Positions 61,733-64,000 of a stretch of DNA of 64,000 bases are shown here, piece after piece. The notes beneath the pieces were generated by a model that was given only the letters and a program-made list of their open reading frames with translations, had not been told where the DNA came from and searched no databases. Position 1 is the first letter of the stretch. Each line of letters starts with the position of its first letter. The stretch spans positions 5,208,001 through 5,272,000 of the forward strand of contig NZ_CP128360.1 in assembly GCF_030345095.1 (NCBI RefSeq). Direction: 5' to 3'. Source of the DNA: Solwaraspora sp. WMMA2056 (lineage in GTDB: Bacteria; Actinomycetota; Actinomycetes; Mycobacteriales; Micromonosporaceae). Made by a program: the position numbers and the translations under genes.

Positions 61733-61753
61733 AGCATTAGCCAGGCTTGTCAA
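61725..61753 (-). promoter_or_regulatory. strong promoter of the alpha/beta hydrolase gene
   Basis: On the minus strand TTGACA (61753-61748) is followed after 17 bases by TAGCTT (61730-61725). The -35 is perfect, and the position fits a 30-base leader to the ATG. Confidence 0.65.
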
Positions 61754-61851
61754 CCACGCCGTCGGCGCAGCGTGATCAAAGACTGGGCGCAGCGTCACTT
61801 CTCGATTAGAATGGGTGTACTAATCCGGCTCCTGACCTGGGAAGGAACGCC

Positions 61852-62535
61852 GTGATCGCACCCCCTCCTGCCGCCACTTCGAGCCCTACCGCCGCACCGA
61901 CCAACCCCACCCCGGTTCCGTACGCGACCCTGCTCGGTTTCACCCGGTATGTCGGGCAGTCCGGGCCGGCCAAGGCGACCTTCGTCGGCGGGTTGCGCCG
62001 GCAGCGGGCCAGCCGCTCCGGGTTCAACCCGCACGGGCAACTGGTCAAGGCGCTCAAGGCCGACATCCGGTTCCGCACCGGCGGCAGCCACCTGGCCGCC
62101 GTGGTCGGGCAGGTCGCCCAGCGCTGGCAGCCGCTGTACGCCACCCTCGTCCCGGGTGCCCAGCGCTATCTGGAGACGCTGGGAGACCTGAGCCAGGTGG
62201 AGCTGGCACAGACCCACGACGCCCTGGGCATGGTCGGCAACCTCCCCGTCAAGATCAACCCACACTTCGGCCTGCGGTACGCCGACGGGCACGCCGAAGC
62301 GGTCCGGATCCACTTCGACGATCAGCCACCGAGCCCCGACGCGTACACCGCGACCCTGCACCTGATGGCCCGGCACATGGACCAGGTGCTGCCGCGTGCC
62401 GAGCCGGTCCTGGTCGACCTGCGACGCGGCACCACGTTCCGGCGTCCGGATGTCACCTCCCGCCCCGACCAGGTGGAGCGCTGGCTGGCCGGTGAGGCCG
62501 CCGCATTCACCGCGATCTGGTCCACCACCGCCTGA
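61852..62535 (+). CDS. conserved-looking protein of unknown function
   Basis: This 227-residue soluble protein has a Pro/Thr/Ala-rich N-terminus, then a helical domain with LLGFTRYVGQSGPAKATFVGG, LKADIRFRTGG, VKINPHFGLRYADGH and LHLMARHMDQVLP. I do not recognise the family. GGAAGGAA precedes the GTG, and TAGAAT (61807-61812) may be its -10 element, without a clear -35. Confidence 0.7.
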   Translation: MIAPPPAATSSPTAAPTNPTPVPYATLLGFTRYVGQSGPAKATFVGGLRRQRASRSGFNPHGQLVKALKADIRFRTGGSHLAAVVGQVAQRWQPLYATLVPGAQRYLETLGDLSQVELAQTHDALGMVGNLPVKINPHFGLRYADGHAEAVRIHFDDQPPSPDAYTATLHLMARHMDQVLPRAEPVLVDLRRGTTFRRPDVTSRPDQVERWLAGEAAAFTAIWSTTA

Positions 62536-62619
62536 GTCGTCCAGGCAACCATCGCCCCTTGATGCGATCACGGGTGCGCCGAGGGCACGCCGCCACGTGC
62601 GGCGTATCCTCGGGCACCG

Positions 62620-63495
62620 GTGAACCTGTGGACCGAACTTCGCGCCGGTGCCGTCCTGTTCGAGGACGACACCGCCCTGGTGCTGAACAAGCCTCCCGGC
62701 GTGTCGGTGATGGGCGAGCGGCACGGCACCGACCTGGCCCGCCTCGCCGAGGAGGCCGGTGAGCCGGTCTTCCCGGTGCACCGCATCGACAAGAACACCT
62801 CCGGGGCGATCCTGTTCGCCAAGGAGCTGGCCCATCACGGCGACCTGACCCGGCAGTTCAACCGCCGTACCGTGGAAAAGGTCTATCTGGCCGTGGTCGC
62901 CGCCGCCGACGTCGGCTCCGCCACCGATGCCGCTCGCGCGGCGCTGCCCGAGGTCGGCGTGGTCGACCTGCCGCTGAGCGTCGGCCGCAAGAACCGGGTC
63001 CGGGTCGCCGGCAACCGCGCCGACATCGGCTTCGACGCCACCACCGCACGCTGGTCGCTCCCCGCCGGGGCCGAGTTCGACCACGTCAAGACCTATCCGT
63101 CGCAGAGCCGGCTGACCGACGTCACCGCCGGGTCCGACGGGGTCACCACCGGATCCGGTACGCCGGCAACCGACGCCGGTACGGCGGACCCGGCCGACGC
63201 CACGCACCGGCTGCTCGCCGTCGCGCCGCTCACCGGCCGACGCCACCAGATCCGGGTGCACCTGGCCTGGATCGGGCACCCGATCGTCGGTGACCCGCTG
63301 TTCGACCGTACGGCCGCCGCCAATGGGTTACGCACGTATCTGCACGCCTGGCGGCTCGGCTTCGACACCGCCGACGGCAACCGGGTCGACGTGACGGCCA
63401 CCCCCGACGCCGACTTCTGGCAGCCGCTGCCCACCGGCGCACCATCGGTCGCGGAGCTGGACGCGGCGTACCGGCGGCTCCGCGCCCAGGGCTGA
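62620..63495 (+). CDS. RluA-family RNA pseudouridine synthase
   Basis: This 291-residue enzyme isomerises uridine to pseudouridine in rRNA or tRNA. It has the catalytic motif FPVHRIDKNTSGAIL with Asp at about residue 57, VEKVYLAVV, and GRRHQIRVHLAWIGHPIVGD at the C-terminal RNA-binding side. A Gly/Thr/Asp-rich insertion (about 165-190) separates the halves. There is no S4 domain. TATCCT (62605-62610) lies just before the GTG, suggesting a very short leader. Confidence 0.93.
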   Translation: MNLWTELRAGAVLFEDDTALVLNKPPGVSVMGERHGTDLARLAEEAGEPVFPVHRIDKNTSGAILFAKELAHHGDLTRQFNRRTVEKVYLAVVAAADVGSATDAARAALPEVGVVDLPLSVGRKNRVRVAGNRADIGFDATTARWSLPAGAEFDHVKTYPSQSRLTDVTAGSDGVTTGSGTPATDAGTADPADATHRLLAVAPLTGRRHQIRVHLAWIGHPIVGDPLFDRTAAANGLRTYLHAWRLGFDTADGNRVDVTATPDADFWQPLPTGAPSVAELDAAYRRLRAQG

Positions 63496-63521
63496 CCCGG
63501 ACTCGGAGCTGAACTCGGGTA

Positions 63522-64000
63522 TCAGACCAGATGATCGAGACCGTTGAGCTGCACGACCGTACGGTTGTGGAAGTAGTCGTCTTCGCGCAGCAGGGTGATG
63601 CCTCCGGGAGAGAAGCGGAAACTCGCCAGACCTGCTGAGTCGATCGGCACGCCGATCCAGGCCGTGACCAGGAAGGTGGCCGTGCCTCCGTGGGTCACCA
63701 CGACCTGCTGGTCTGCTCCTGAGTGCACTATGCGCTCAAGCGCGGCGTAGGCCCGCACAGCCAGGTCCCATCTCGTCTCAGCGCCGGAGATCCCCTCGTC
63801 GTGACGCATCCGTTCCCCCACGACGGGCGGTGCAATGAAGCGTTCGTCCAGCCACGCCTGCGGACGCCCACCAGCCTCGCCGTAGAACTTCTCACGCAGG
63901 TCGGCGTCGAGCTGCACCTAGACCCCGAGCCGCTTCCCGACTACCTCAGCGGTGCGCCGGGCGCGCAGCAGGTCGGACGAGCGCACCTCGACGGCGGCAT
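63522..64000 (-). pseudogene. histidine phosphatase family gene with in-frame TAG, partial at window edge
   Basis: On the minus strand the frame encodes VRSSDLLRARRTAEVVGKRLGV, broken by TAG at 63920-63918, then continues in the same frame as VQLDADLREKFYGEAGG to the stop at 63522. The two parts join into a normal phosphoglycerate-mutase-like phosphatase with YxSDLxRAxxTA upstream and VVTHGGTATFLV (second His) downstream. The N-terminal RHG catalytic motif lies outside the window. Only one codon is changed, so a nonsense mutation, a sequencing error or readthrough could explain it. A GTG directly after the TAG would give only the C-terminal part. Confidence 0.75.

Overview
The window is high-GC actinomycete chromosomal DNA, most likely from the family Micromonosporaceae. 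This is inferred from very G+C-rich wobble positions, GTG starts with GGAGG-type ribosome binding sites, DUF6401 and DUF6343 proteins, a DUF397 / Scr1-type regulator pair, DUF3516 helicase, CebR-type cellulase operators and SigF-type promoters. No rRNA, tRNA, insertion sequence, phage or CRISPR array was seen.

Region 1 (1-15.4 kb) is mainly stress and envelope physiology: an aldehyde dehydrogenase 3' end, ChaB, YihY, DUF2795, SRPBCC, small membrane proteins, a mechanosensitive-channel-like protein, a PAS/GAF/SpoIIE/HATPase phosphatase, a SigB/F/G-family sigma factor and a PP2C phosphatase. Three genes carry near-identical GTTT-N15-GGGTAR promoters about ten bases before their start codons, which suggests one alternative-sigma regulon. 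A GH6 cellulase (8.5 kb) and a large GH9 cellulase (15.6 kb) each have a TGGGAGCGCTCCCA-type CebR operator at the same place relative to a promoter.

Region 2 (18.8-41 kb) is the main discovery. A bimodular NRPS (C-A-PCP-C-A-PCP-TE; first A domain with a serine code, second of the Pro-like FDVSxQEIFST type) is followed by a FAD monooxygenase. This is the core architecture of bacterial pyrrolizidine/azabicyclene clusters (pyrrolizixenamide, legonmycin, bohemamine, clipibicyclene). The operon continues with a stand-alone condensation-like acyltransferase, an SDR lacking its catalytic Lys, a P450 lacking the ExxR Glu, a PhzA/SnoaL-like NTF2 protein, a cobalamin-binding-type radical SAM enzyme and a DUF364-like Rossmann protein. 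Convergent to it lie a ClgR/PopR-like regulator, a clpP paralogue and a divergent EF-Tu paralogue. Clusters of this family are known to make covalent ClpP inhibitors and to carry duplicate clpP genes for self-resistance, so this looks like an expanded ClpP-associated cluster. The KASIII / 3-hydroxyacyl-CoA dehydrogenase pair and the MmyB-type regulator just upstream may supply acyl groups and control.

Region 3 (42.8-48.3 kb) is a tightly overlapping five-gene operon: OleA-like thiolase, GT2 glycosyltransferase, OleC-like AMP ligase, P450 and OleD-like reductase. It has no OleB hydrolase, so a beta-lactone or a related lipid-derived product is conceivable.

Region 4 (48.4-64 kb) is mostly housekeeping: SGNH lipase-like protein, lytic-enzyme-like protein, PAC2 protein, exonuclease III, 6-phosphogluconate dehydrogenase, class F-type sortase with a putative cell-wall-sorted substrate, TrmB, DUF3516 helicase, DUF397 regulator pair, alpha/beta hydrolase behind a palindromic operator, and an RluA-type pseudouridine synthase. 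It ends in a histidine phosphatase gene interrupted by an in-frame TAG. Perfect GC-rich hairpins separate many transcription units.
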